Shown here piece after piece: positions 45,745 to 54,857 of a DNA stretch of 64,000 nt. Numbering within the stretch: the first letter of the stretch is position 1; each line of letters starts with the position of its first letter. A program made the position numbers and the translations under genes. Origin of the DNA: Bacteroidota bacterium (GTDB lineage: Bacteria; Bacteroidota; Bacteroidia; Chitinophagales; Saprospiraceae); contig CAUJEY010000132.1 of NCBI GenBank assembly GCA_963169325.1, positions 1 through 64,000 of the forward strand. The letters run 5' to 3'. The notes below the pieces were generated by a model, which was given only the letters and a program-made list of their open reading frames with translations, was not told the origin of the DNA and did not search any database.

Positions 45745-46563
45745 ATGAACCATATCCGACGCTGCCTGCTGCTAAGCAGTTTTTTTCTGATGCTACAATC
45801 CATCGTATTCGGCCAAATGAGGGGCTGGGAATTGGGTGGATGGGCCGGTGCTTCCAATTACTTCGGCGACCTGAACACCAACTACCGCCTGAACCGCCTG
45901 CAACCGGCAGGCGGCATCGACACCCGGTATAATTTCAACGACCGGCTGGCTCTTCGCCTTGGCGCCAGTTACGGACGAATCAGCGCATTCGATTCCGACT
46001 CCAAAAACGTGTACGAACTACGGCGCAACCTCTCGTTTCGCAGTGATGTGGTGGATATCGCCATGTTGTTCGAATTCAATTTTATGCCCTACATGCACGG
46101 CCACCGCGATTATTTTTACACCCCCTACGTTTTCATGGGGCCGGCTATTTTCTTTTATAACCCGAAAGCCGAACTCGATGGCGTGACGTACAACCTCGCT
46201 GAAATGGGTACGGAAGGGCAGTTTCGCGGCGAAGAATACGGCACCACCCAGGGCGCCTTGGCTTATGGTTTCGGGTTCAAAGTGGATTTGTCGTACCGCT
46301 GGAGTGTCGGCGTTGAGCTGAGCGCCCGCAAAGTATTTACCGACTACCTGGACGATGTGAGCGGCGAATACGTCGACTGGCGCGATATCCGTTCCGTACG
46401 CGGTGAAGTTGCCGCCGCTTTGGCCGACCGCTCCGGGGAACCCAGAATCGGCGAACCCGGCCGCCAACGCGGCAATGGCAAAAACAATGACGCGTACGTT
46501 TTTCTCGGCGTGAGCCTGCACTATTATTTCGGTGAAATTCGCTGCCCGGCCATGACGCGGTAG
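45745..46563 (+). CDS. DUF6089 family outer-membrane beta-barrel protein
   Basis: A 272-residue exported protein with signal peptide MNHIRRCLLLSSFFLMLQSIVFGQ and a barrel beginning WELGGWAGASNYFGDLNTNY, the hallmark start of the Bacteroidota DUF6089 family (small OmpA/OmpW-like barrels). It has amphipathic strands throughout (RLALRLGASYGRISAFD, YFYTPYVFMGPAIFFYNP) and ends with HYYFGEIRCP. Probably a structural or unknown-function outer-membrane protein. Convergent with fusA across a 43-bp-arm palindrome. Confidence 0.85.
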   Translation: MNHIRRCLLLSSFFLMLQSIVFGQMRGWELGGWAGASNYFGDLNTNYRLNRLQPAGGIDTRYNFNDRLALRLGASYGRISAFDSDSKNVYELRRNLSFRSDVVDIAMLFEFNFMPYMHGHRDYFYTPYVFMGPAIFFYNPKAELDGVTYNLAEMGTEGQFRGEEYGTTQGALAYGFGFKVDLSYRWSVGVELSARKVFTDYLDDVSGEYVDWRDIRSVRGEVAAALADRSGEPRIGEPGRQRGNGKNNDAYVFLGVSLHYYFGEIRCPAMTR

Positions 46564-46578
46564 GAAAGTCAAAATGTA

Positions 46579-46679
46579 AAAGTCAAAATGTAAAATGTAA
46601 AAGTCAAAATGTAAAAGTGGGCAGCCGAACCATGGCCCCACTTTTACATTTTGACTTTTACATTTTACATTTTGACTTT
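46579..46679. repeat. Perfect inverted repeat with 43-bp arms of AGTCAAA/ATGTAAA heptamers
   Basis: Arms 46579-46621 and 46637-46679 are exact reverse complements around a 15-base loop; the left side carries an extra 14-bp copy just outside. Lies between the convergent DUF6089 and fusA genes and overlaps the last codons of fusA. Can act as a bidirectional terminator hairpin. Confidence 0.93.
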
Positions 46680-48779
46680 CTCTGATGCCGGCGCGTAATG
46701 CGAAAATTCAAGATTTGCTACCGCCCTGCCCGCGCTCATGGTACGCAGTGTCGTCATATAGCCAAACATTTCGGCCAGCGGCACTTCGGCACGCAAGGCA
46801 ATAGCATCGCCGGAGCGGCTTTCCTGGCCTTGGGGCAGGCCGCGGCGGCGGTTCAGGTCGCCCAACACCGGCCCGAGGTATTCGGCCGGGGTTAGCACTT
46901 CCAGTTTCATCACCGGTTCCAGCAGTTGCGGCGCGCAAAGCGGCGCGGCGGCGCGAAAGCCGTATTTGGCGCACAGTTCGAAGGCGAGCGGCCGGGAATC
47001 GCCGGATCGCATGGCGCCACCCAGTACCTTTACTTTTACCGGCTCCAAACTATACCCGGCCAGCGGTCCGCTGTTGAGCATGGATGCAAACCCGGTCATG
47101 ATGGGTTGCAGGTAGATTTTATCGATTTCGTCTTTTCCAATCGCCCATTCAAACTGGAGGCGTTGTTTGCCGCTTTTAAAAGCTTCACTTTCCAGAAATT
47201 TCTCGTCGGCCGGGCCGAGTTCGAATTCAATTTCGGCAAACAAATTGACGCCGCCGGGGCCGCCGCGCTGGTGCTCCAGGCGTTCGCGATGCCGCACTGT
47301 TTGGGTCAGCGCTTCCTTGTAGTTCACCCGGGGTTTGCCTTGGTTCACGGCCACGTGGAACTCGCGTTTCAGCCGTTCGAGCAGGATTTCCAGGTGCAAC
47401 TCCCCCATGCCGCTGACGACGGTCTGGTTGGTCTCTTTGTTAAATGCTACGCGAAAAGTGGGATCTTCTTCTTCCAGTTTGGCGAGGGCATGTTCCAGGT
47501 TGTCGAGATCATGTTGCGTTTTGGGCTCGATGGCCAGGCTTACCACCGGTTCTGGAAACACCATACTTTCCAGGGCGATGGGATACTCCGGGGCGCACAG
47601 GGTGTCGCCGGTACGCATGTCGGTGAGCCCCACGACGGCCGCAATATCGCCGGCTTCCACGAGGGCGATCGCATTTTGTTTGTTGGCATGCATCTGGTAG
47701 AGGCGCGTGATACGTTCCTTTTTTCCGGTACGGGCATTCAGGACCTGTGCGCCGGCTTCCAGTTTGCCCGAATAAACCCGGATAAAACAAAGATGACCGA
47801 CATGCGGATCAGTGGCGATTTTAAAAATCAGCGCACAAAACGGATCTTCCGCCGAGGGCCGGCGACTTACCGGCGCTTCCGTTTTAGGGTGGATACCTTT
47901 TACGGCGTCCAGATCGGCGGGCGACGGCAGGTAGTAACAGACGGCATCGAGACATGGTTGTACCCCCTTGTTTTTATAGGCCGAGCCGCACAACACCGGC
48001 GTGATGCCGCCTGCGCAGACTGCCGCGCGCAAGGCCCGGCGGATATCGGCGACCGTCACGGCGGCGGGGTTATCCAGCCAGGTCTCCAGGAGCGCGTCGT
48101 CGTACACGGCTACGTCTTCGAGCAGGCGTAGGCGGTATTCCGAGGCCTGCGCTTGCAGTTCGGCAGGAATGGGGCCGGCAGCAAAAGTATCCACCTCTCC
48201 GTGGGCGTTTTCAGTCCAAAGCAGCGCTTGCTGGGTCACCAGGTCGATCACCCCCTGAAAATGTTCTTCTTCGCCGACCGGTATTTGCAGTGGTACGGCA
48301 CGGGCGCCGAGTTTGGTTTTAATTTCTTCCAATACCCGGAAAAAATCGGCGCCGGGGCGGTCCATTTTATTGACAAAAGCGATGCGCGGCACCCGGTAGT
48401 TGTCGGCTAAACGCCAATTGGTTTCGGACTGCGGCTCTACGCCGTCTACCGCCGAAAACAGAAATACCAGCCCGTCGAGTACGCGCAGGGAGCGGTTCAC
48501 CTCCGCGGTGAAATCCACGTGGCCGGGCGTGTCGATGATGTTCAGGTCGTAGGTTTCGTCGTCGAGGGTCCAGGTGCATTTAGTGGCGGCCGCGGTGATG
48601 GTGATGCCGCGTTCGCGTTCCTGCTCCATCCAGTCGGTGATGGTATTGCCTTCGTGTACTTCGCCGATCTTGTGGATGACGCCGCTGTAAAAGAGCATAC
48701 GCTCGGTCATGGTCGTTTTACCCGCGTCGATGTGCGCGGCGATGCCGATGTTGCGGGTAAGGGGGAGGGATTTTTTCAT
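46665..48779 (-). CDS. fusA: Translation elongation factor G
   Basis: GTPase that drives ribosomal translocation, 704 residues. It shows G1 AHIDAGKTT (about 15-23), switch I RERGITITAAAT, G3 DTPGHVDF, G4 NKMD and the domain IV/V segments (VSGMGELHLEILLERLKREF, MFGYMTTLRTMSAGRA). It is preceded on the same strand by a helical-repeat gene only nine bases upstream and is not in a str operon (no rpsL/rpsG/tuf here), suggesting an extra or relocated EF-G copy. Its final codons (EKVKM-stop) fall inside the AAAGTCAAAATGTAA repeat arm. Confidence 0.95.
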   Translation of the reverse strand: MKKSLPLTRNIGIAAHIDAGKTTMTERMLFYSGVIHKIGEVHEGNTITDWMEQERERGITITAAATKCTWTLDDETYDLNIIDTPGHVDFTAEVNRSLRVLDGLVFLFSAVDGVEPQSETNWRLADNYRVPRIAFVNKMDRPGADFFRVLEEIKTKLGARAVPLQIPVGEEEHFQGVIDLVTQQALLWTENAHGEVDTFAAGPIPAELQAQASEYRLRLLEDVAVYDDALLETWLDNPAAVTVADIRRALRAAVCAGGITPVLCGSAYKNKGVQPCLDAVCYYLPSPADLDAVKGIHPKTEAPVSRRPSAEDPFCALIFKIATDPHVGHLCFIRVYSGKLEAGAQVLNARTGKKERITRLYQMHANKQNAIALVEAGDIAAVVGLTDMRTGDTLCAPEYPIALESMVFPEPVVSLAIEPKTQHDLDNLEHALAKLEEEDPTFRVAFNKETNQTVVSGMGELHLEILLERLKREFHVAVNQGKPRVNYKEALTQTVRHRERLEHQRGGPGGVNLFAEIEFELGPADEKFLESEAFKSGKQRLQFEWAIGKDEIDKIYLQPIMTGFASMLNSGPLAGYSLEPVKVKVLGGAMRSGDSRPLAFELCAKYGFRAAAPLCAPQLLEPVMKLEVLTPAEYLGPVLGDLNRRRGLPQGQESRSGDAIALRAEVPLAEMFGYMTTLRTMSAGRAVANLEFSHYAPASEKVKM

Positions 48780-48788
48780 TTCCGAAAC

Positions 48789-50333
48789 CTACGTTCCCTT
48801 TTTCATTTTGACTGTATAAATCGTATTCTCCAGCGAATCGAGCACCATTTTCCAGAGGTCCTCGTACGGGATGATTTCGATATCGTGCGACTGGTTGGCG
48901 AAGTCAAGCGGCATTTTAGCCAGCATTTTGACATATTTATCGGCATGCCGGATCACAGCGGTTTTGTGGAAGCCGGCGTCCTGGATTTGCAGCAGCATTT
49001 TGATAAAGCAGTTGCTGCGGTAGTTGTCGTCTTTTTTCAGGTAGCGGGAGGTGTATTTTTCGATGGCTTCGTTGCGGTCGATGACCTCGTCGTACCGTTT
49101 GGTGAGCACCAGGTAGAGGATATGAAAGATCAGGATCGGAATATTCATCCCGCGTCTGTCTTTGGCGAAGATCGGCACTTCGTTGAGGAACCGCATGATC
49201 CGGATACGGCTGATGATTTTTTCCGTTGCCGGGGGCTTGATCCGGTTTACATCGATGAGGTAGAACAGGTAGGCTTCGAATATTTTCCAGGTTTGTTTGA
49301 TCCCGCCGGGCAGGCCGTTGAAGCGCCGGTGTTGTACGGTGACTTTATAAATTTCGTACGCTTCCTGGTGTTCGCCGGAGTGCAGGGAGAGCAGGAGGAG
49401 CAGCTCCTGGTATTTGAACCAGTTGAAGGAGCCGTTTTCCAGTAATTTGATCCCGCGGTTGGCCGCTTTGCGTCCGCGGGCGTAGTCGCGCAGTTGCACG
49501 TAGCACACCATTTCCTGGTAGAGAAAAGCCTGGAGGGGGATTTTGGCTTCGTAGGATTTCGACTCAAAAAACCGGATGGCTTTGTCGCAGATATCGATGG
49601 TTTTTTTGTAGTCGTTGATGCTGGTATAGATCATGATTTCGATCAGCCGGCCGGTAAAATGAAGCCGGTAGGAATCGTATTGGTCCAGCGCTTTTTCCAG
49701 TTGCGAAAAGTATTTTTTGGCGAGTTGGGCTACATCCTTTTTGGTGGATTTGTCGTTGACGAAGCGAATAACCAGGTCGGTATAGTATTCCTCGGCCAGG
49801 TTTTCGTAGCGGAATACTTCTTCGAGGTGGCGCACCTGTTTGCCGTATTGCTCGTATTTTTTCAGGTCGCCTTCGATGGAGCCGTAGTACAGGCGAAGGG
49901 TGCGGGTGACGTCGAGCGCCAGTTCCACCAGGTCGAAGCGGAGTGCGGTGCGGAGTACTTCGGCAGCAAGGGCGAGGGTGCTGCGGTGGGCATTTTTGCC
50001 CACGAGGATTTTAATGGCGGCCCAGTCTTTGTGGCAGTCGAAATATGCTTTTTGCCGGGTACTGTAATTGGGCAGGTGCAGGTCGATCACAAACAACATG
50101 CGCACCAGATAGTCGCGCAGCGATTTGCGGATGCGCAGGTAAGACACGGTGCGCGTTTCGCCGGGAAACAACACGGCCATAGCCTCTTCGTCGGTTTTCA
50201 CCTTGCCGTCGGTCACCAGGTCGTATAACCGCATGGATAACGGACCCGGTTGTAAGGCTTTTACCGACAACATGGCGGCAGCCTTTAGTTTTTGCTTGGT
50301 AACAATAGAAACAAGTTCGCGCAATTCATCCAT
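48789..50333 (-). CDS. Helical-repeat (TPR-like) protein, paralogue A
   Basis: A protein of unknown function, about 514 residues from ATG 50333 (MDELRELVSIV); the GTG three codons upstream is the ORF-track start. It is all-helical by composition, with TPR/HAT-like spacing of Tyr/Leu-rich helices, and no signal peptide or transmembrane segment. It is a clear paralogue of the 51024-52535 protein: shared segments include KDRRGMNIPILI, EAIEKYTSRYLKKDDNYRSNCF and ANQSHDIEIIPYEDLW. It ends nine bases before fusA on the same strand, so it is likely co-transcribed with it. I do not know a named family; a scaffold or regulatory role is a guess. Confidence 0.75.
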   Translation of the reverse strand: MDELRELVSIVTKQKLKAAAMLSVKALQPGPLSMRLYDLVTDGKVKTDEEAMAVLFPGETRTVSYLRIRKSLRDYLVRMLFVIDLHLPNYSTRQKAYFDCHKDWAAIKILVGKNAHRSTLALAAEVLRTALRFDLVELALDVTRTLRLYYGSIEGDLKKYEQYGKQVRHLEEVFRYENLAEEYYTDLVIRFVNDKSTKKDVAQLAKKYFSQLEKALDQYDSYRLHFTGRLIEIMIYTSINDYKKTIDICDKAIRFFESKSYEAKIPLQAFLYQEMVCYVQLRDYARGRKAANRGIKLLENGSFNWFKYQELLLLLSLHSGEHQEAYEIYKVTVQHRRFNGLPGGIKQTWKIFEAYLFYLIDVNRIKPPATEKIISRIRIMRFLNEVPIFAKDRRGMNIPILIFHILYLVLTKRYDEVIDRNEAIEKYTSRYLKKDDNYRSNCFIKMLLQIQDAGFHKTAVIRHADKYVKMLAKMPLDFANQSHDIEIIPYEDLWKMVLDSLENTIYTVKMKKGT

Positions 50334-50395
50334 ATCGGGCACCGGTTTTCTCGCGATTGGCGGCGGAAAGAACGGGGAAAAAATACAAGTGTTGT

Positions 50396-50403
50396 CAAAA
50401 ATA
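50396..50403 (-). promoter_or_regulatory. -7 promoter element (TATTTTTG) of paralogue A
   Basis: Exact TAnnTTTG match on the minus strand, 63 bp upstream of the ATG at 50333. It implies the paralogue A-fusA unit has its own promoter. Confidence 0.5.
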
Positions 50404-50523
50404 TGACTTCCCTGTCATTTTATCCTGATGATTACGCACAAACAGTTTGCCAACTTGTGATAACCGACCCTGTTATGGCATTTTTAAAATGACCGGCCCG
50501 AACAGGTGCTGCACAAAGGGTAA

Positions 50524-50631
50524 TTATGCCCCCGTGATGTCGATGATAATAACGCCTTCGAATTGGTTGGCGTTTTGAAAGGAAGCGGTTTGGTTGGAGG
50601 AGAAAAGCGAGGTGTTGAATTGAGTTGCCAT
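50524..50631 (-). CDS. Possible 35-residue peptide between the paralogues
   Basis: A short ORF too small for the track: MATQFNTSLFSSNQTASFQN followed by ANQFEGVIIIDITGA. Gln/Asn/Ser-rich first half, hydrophobic end. It lies on the same strand between the two helical-repeat paralogues. The composition looks protein-like, but there is no ribosome-binding site or homology evidence, so it may be chance. Confidence 0.3.
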   Translation of the reverse strand: MATQFNTSLFSSNQTASFQNANQFEGVIIIDITGA

Positions 50632-50956
50632 GATGACTTCGTTTGTTGATTACGAAGTCAAAAGTCAGGGCATCAGGCCACCGAACACTGGACAGAAACA
50701 CGTGTTCGTTCGCGGGCTTTTTTTTGCAGTTTTATATCATTTTAAATTTCAATTAATTGTAAATCAATATTTTAATGTGTTTAAATTTTATGCAAAACAC
50801 TTCGCTCGATGGTGTTTTAATTGAATAAAATGAAGCCATTTAGCACACAGTAATCTAAGGTTTTTGACATTTTGTGTTCCCCTTATATCCCTCCCCCAAA
50901 CCCTAAAGCCCCCTTTCGCTTAAAATTTTGATCAAGTACGTAGAAGAAACAGAAGA

Positions 50957-50999
50957 AAGAAAAAGCCTTGGCCTTAACAAAGGACCAAGGCTTTTTCTT
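50957..50999 (-). terminator. Intrinsic terminator after paralogue B
   Basis: Perfect 15-bp stem (AAGAAAAAGCCTTGG/CCAAGGCTTTTTCTT) with a 13-base loop, starting 24 bp after the paralogue B stop, with T-rich sequence on the minus strand. The flanking 50632-50956 stretch is AT-rich and holds no gene I can support. Confidence 0.8.
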
Positions 51000-51023
51000 A
51001 AACCGAAATAATATCAGATACAC

Positions 51024-52535
51024 TCACTTCCCGAACCTTGTCTTCGGCAACAAATCCAGCACGATACTCCACAAATCTTCGTACGGAATGATTTCGATCT
51101 CGTGCGATTGGTTGGCGATTTCGATGGGTACTTCACGCAGTTGCAGGAGGTAACGTTCTGCTTTCCGGTTGGCGGCTTCGCGGTGGAATGCGGCTTCCGG
51201 CAGTTGCAGGAGCATTTTCAGGAAACAGTTGCTACGGAAATTATCCTGCTTTTTCAGGTAGCGGGCGGTATATTTCCCGATGGCTTCCACCCGCTCGATG
51301 CAGGTATCGTAGTTTTGGTCGGCAATGCCGAACAGGATTTGAGCGATCAGGATGGGAATATTCATCCCGCGTTTGTCTTTGGCGTACACTGGGGTTTGGT
51401 TCAGAAACTTACCGGGTTTAAAACGCCGGGTCGGCAGCCGGTCGACGCGGCGGGCGCGTACGAGCAGGTGCGTATAGGCCTCGTATATTTTCCACATTTC
51501 CCGGATTTGAGCCGGTTGTTTTTCCAGATCGGCGTGTTGCAGGATTTTTTCGCAGGTATCGAAGGCATCGTCGTAGTGTTGGGTGTGCAGGGCGAGCAGA
51601 AAATACAGTTCCTGCACTTTAAACCAATTGAAAGAGCCTTCCTCGTAAATGGTATGGTAGCGGCGGATGATATCCTGCCCGCGGCCGAAGTCGCGAAGAT
51701 GTACGCAGCTGACCACCAACTGGTAGTAGAATACCTGGAGCGGCAGATTGCTTTCGTACGGTTTGGCTTTGAAAAAACGAAGGGCATCTTCGCACAGGTC
51801 GGCCATTTTGGCGTGGTCGCCGCGGCTATTACAGGCTTGAAGTTGCAAGAGACGTCCGCTCAAATGAAGCCGGAAAGAAGAACACTGGTCCAGGTAAGGG
51901 GCAATTTGCAGGTAGTACGCCTCCCCCTGATCCGCCGCTTCTTCCTGCGGCGCCCGGCCGGCGATATACCGGCTGATGAGCTGGGTGTATAGTTCTTCCA
52001 CCTCGTTTTCCATCATCCAGATGGATTGGTATTGCCGGTACAAATCGCGGTAGAACTCGTACTTTTTCGGATCACCCGCCACGGTGCCGTAATGCAGGCG
52101 CAGATAGTACAAGGCGTTCATACTGAGTTCTGTAAATTCGAAATGCCGGGTGTGGCGCAACACCTGTTCGAGCTGTTCGATCGCGGTATGTTTCACGTTT
52201 TTGGCCAGCAGCGTCATGGCCGTCGCCCATTTTTTATTGCATTCGAAATGCGCTTTTTGCCGGTCGGTATAGCCCGGCTCGTTGTAATCGAGCAGGAAGA
52301 CCACGTCGAGCAAACGTTCTTTCAGGTTGTTTTTCAAGCTATGCAGTTTAGCGACAGCCTTAGGTGAGCCGTACAAGGCGGTGGCAGCCTCTTCGTCGGT
52401 GGCGGCTTGTTTTTGTTGCGCCAAATGGAAGAGCTGGCTCATTTTAGAGCCCGGTTCAAGGACGGTATCCCACACGGCGGTAGACTTGAGTTTGCTCCAT
52501 GGGAGCGAACCCGTCAGTTCGATCAGATCACGCAT
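51024..52535 (-). CDS. Helical-repeat (TPR-like) protein, paralogue B
   Basis: A 503-residue protein of unknown function, paralogous along its whole length to the 48789-50333 product. Both start with a short Leu-rich segment (MRDLIELTGSLPW), continue with TPR/HAT-like helices (YRQYQSIWMMENEVEELYTQLISRYI; FRLHLSGRLLQLQACN; GSFNWFKVQELYFLLALH) and end with the strongly shared KDKRGMNIPILIAQILF, EAIGKYTARYLKKQDNFRSNCF and ANQSHEIEIIPYEDLW. The C-terminal conservation suggests the functional site lies there. It is cytosolic by prediction and has its own terminator, so it is a separate transcription unit from paralogue A. Confidence 0.75.
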   Translation of the reverse strand: MRDLIELTGSLPWSKLKSTAVWDTVLEPGSKMSQLFHLAQQKQAATDEEAATALYGSPKAVAKLHSLKNNLKERLLDVVFLLDYNEPGYTDRQKAHFECNKKWATAMTLLAKNVKHTAIEQLEQVLRHTRHFEFTELSMNALYYLRLHYGTVAGDPKKYEFYRDLYRQYQSIWMMENEVEELYTQLISRYIAGRAPQEEAADQGEAYYLQIAPYLDQCSSFRLHLSGRLLQLQACNSRGDHAKMADLCEDALRFFKAKPYESNLPLQVFYYQLVVSCVHLRDFGRGQDIIRRYHTIYEEGSFNWFKVQELYFLLALHTQHYDDAFDTCEKILQHADLEKQPAQIREMWKIYEAYTHLLVRARRVDRLPTRRFKPGKFLNQTPVYAKDKRGMNIPILIAQILFGIADQNYDTCIERVEAIGKYTARYLKKQDNFRSNCFLKMLLQLPEAAFHREAANRKAERYLLQLREVPIEIANQSHEIEIIPYEDLWSIVLDLLPKTRFGK

Positions 52536-53075
52536 ACTTCTTTTGGTTTGGAATGTTACCCAATAGGGGCAAACCGGATACTGCTGCGACGAGCAACTCG
52601 CACACCATGACCTGTTTCCTTATCCGTCATGACAACGCAAAGGAGATGCAGGGCATCCGAATGCCAGTGAAGTTTAGAGTGGCCTGATCAGGCCGAATCG
52701 GACTTGTACGTTCGAAAATTGTAGTTGGTAGGTAGACCGGGCGGGGTCAGCCATGAGGTGTGAAAACTTTTCATAGGCGATTATAAAATTGTGCATTAAA
52801 GATTACAGGAGGGTGGGATTAAATCGCACAGATTAAACCGTATAAAAAATACCGAAAAGGAACGGTCGGGAGCAAATGTATGATATTTTTTTTAACTGCA
52901 ATAGCGCTCGATTTTTATTTGAAAAACAAAATCGCGATCTATAAATGTCAGCGCTGCACCATTTCCGGATTTCGGTTAAACGAGTTCGGCTGAATTTCTA
53001 CCTTTGCTGCCGGCCTTTTTTAACGCACCGGCGCCGCCTTGACAATAATAAGAACACCTGCTCCCGTCGATTAAC
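52536..53075. other. 540-bp divergent intergenic region
   Basis: Separates paralogue B (minus) from the DUF6029 gene (plus). Apart from the TACCTTTG element at 52999-53006, I see no ORF, hairpin or repeat I can support. The part from about 52790 to 52990 is AT-rich. Confidence 0.5.
52999..53006 (+). promoter_or_regulatory. -7 promoter element (TACCTTTG) of the DUF6029 gene
   Basis: Exact TAnnTTTG match 70 bp upstream of the ATG at 53076. Confidence 0.5.
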
Positions 53076-54815
53076 ATGAAACAATTGTTACGCACTTTCC
53101 TGCCCTTATCCCTGATGTTGTTGCTTTCCGCGCAATCAGATGCTCAAAACGCGCCTCGTATTACCGGCAACCTGCAAAGCAACGGCAACTTTTTTATCCG
53201 CGATTCCGCCATCGGGGCGGCCAATACGCCGCAGTACGACAACCAAAAATTCGGCGCAGAAAGCTGGCTGACCCTCAACTATTCCAATTGGGGGTTCGAT
53301 ATGGGCATTCGTTTCGATGTATTTAACAATTCCAACCTGCTCAACCCGACAGGCTCTTTCACCGGGGAAGGCATCGGCCGCTGGTATGTCCATAAGGAAA
53401 TTTACGGCTTCGATATTTCGGGCGGCTACCTGTACGACCAAATCGGCTCGGGGATTATTTACCGGGCTTATGAGGAACGGTCACTGCTGATCGATAATGC
53501 GCTGAAAGGCGTCAAAATCGGCTACCAAATCAATGATAACTGGAAAGCCAAGGTATTTACCGGGCGGCAAAAGCAACAGTTCGACTCCTATAGCTCCGTG
53601 GTACGCGGCGCGGCGCTGGAAGGGTTTATAAAACCGGATTCCACCAAAAACTTTTCAATAGCCCCCGGTTTGGGCGCCGTGGCCCGCGCGTACAGCCGGG
53701 AAACCATCAACCAGGCGCGTAGTGAATTTAACCGGTACAAACGGCAGGATAGCATTCAGTACAATGCCTACGCCATGACTGCATACAATACCCTGACGGC
53801 GGGTAACTTTTCCTGGTATATCGAAGGCGCATTCAAAACTAAGGACATCATTTTCAACGAATTTGACAGCCTGCACGTGCCCATTACGGATGCCACGGGA
53901 ACTCTTATCCGGGTAGATACCATCGAAGACATATTGGTCAATACCAATGGGGTGATGGCATACACCAGCATATCGTATGCCGGCAAAGGCCTGGGTATTA
54001 CGCTGGAAGGGAAATACACGAAAAACTTCCGCTTCCGCAACGATCCATTTCAATTTGCCGTTCAGGGGCCGATCAACTTTTTGCCCCCGATCGCCCGCCA
54101 GAATACGTTCCGGCTACCGGCGCGTTTTTCGCCAAACACCCAGGAAATCGGCGAGCAGGGGCTTCAACTGGACATGCGATATGCGATCGACAAAAGTTTA
54201 TCGGTAGGGCTGAACGTTTCCAATATCTACCTGCTCAACGGGAAGGAACTGTACCGCGAATTCGCACCGGAAATTACCTATAAACACAAGCGCAAATGGC
54301 AAGTCCTGTTGGGGATGCAGTTCCTCAATTACAATATCAGCACTTACCAGTTTAAAGATGATTCCGAAGACCTGAACGACGTAATCCCCTGGGTAAAAAA
54401 GGGTAAACAGGGCTACGTAGACGCCTTCACCCCGTATGCGGAGTGGCTCTACAAATTCACCCCCCGGAAATCGGTGCGTGTAGAGGCACAATATCTGCTG
54501 ACCGACGATGAGTTCGGCTCCTGGATAAATGCCCTCGTGGAAGTCGGTTGGGCGCCCCACTGGCTCTTCTATGTTTCCGACATGTACAAACTCGGGCACT
54601 CCAATCTGGACAGGATACCGGCAGGCGAACGCGCCGAAAAAACAAAATACGACGGACTGCATTATCCGAGCGTTGGCATCGTTTATACCCACCGGGCCAA
54701 CCGTGTTTCGCTGGCCTACGTCAAGCAGGTGGAAGGGATCAATTGCGCCGGCGGTATCTGCCGTTACGAGCCTACTTTTTCCGGCGTCCGCCTTCAGGTC
54801 AGTTCTTCTTTTTAA
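53076..54815 (+). CDS. DUF6029 family outer-membrane protein
   Basis: A 579-residue exported protein (signal peptide MKQLLRTFLPLSLMLLLSAQSDAQ) with the DUF6029 start (RITGNLQSNGNFFIRDSAIG) and alternating amphipathic strands to a C-terminal aromatic-ended strand (FSGVRLQVSSSF), consistent with a large outer-membrane barrel. In other Bacteroidota this family is commonly found directly before an Omp28-type lipoprotein gene, as here, 42 bp apart. The function is unknown. Confidence 0.85.
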   Translation: MKQLLRTFLPLSLMLLLSAQSDAQNAPRITGNLQSNGNFFIRDSAIGAANTPQYDNQKFGAESWLTLNYSNWGFDMGIRFDVFNNSNLLNPTGSFTGEGIGRWYVHKEIYGFDISGGYLYDQIGSGIIYRAYEERSLLIDNALKGVKIGYQINDNWKAKVFTGRQKQQFDSYSSVVRGAALEGFIKPDSTKNFSIAPGLGAVARAYSRETINQARSEFNRYKRQDSIQYNAYAMTAYNTLTAGNFSWYIEGAFKTKDIIFNEFDSLHVPITDATGTLIRVDTIEDILVNTNGVMAYTSISYAGKGLGITLEGKYTKNFRFRNDPFQFAVQGPINFLPPIARQNTFRLPARFSPNTQEIGEQGLQLDMRYAIDKSLSVGLNVSNIYLLNGKELYREFAPEITYKHKRKWQVLLGMQFLNYNISTYQFKDDSEDLNDVIPWVKKGKQGYVDAFTPYAEWLYKFTPRKSVRVEAQYLLTDDEFGSWINALVEVGWAPHWLFYVSDMYKLGHSNLDRIPAGERAEKTKYDGLHYPSVGIVYTHRANRVSLAYVKQVEGINCAGGICRYEPTFSGVRLQVSSSF

Positions 54816-54857
54816 ACAATTGATAACTTTAACCCCCTGTCTCCTTTTTAAACACGC

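Noticed and set aside
46926-48131. 401-residue plus-strand ORF antisense to fusA
   Set aside because: Shadow of a highly conserved gene; high GC codons on the complementary strand keep the frame open.
48519-49445. 308-residue plus-strand ORF spanning the end of fusA and the helical-repeat gene
   Set aside because: Crosses two real minus-strand genes; composition (Phe/Asp/Val-rich) typical of an antisense frame.
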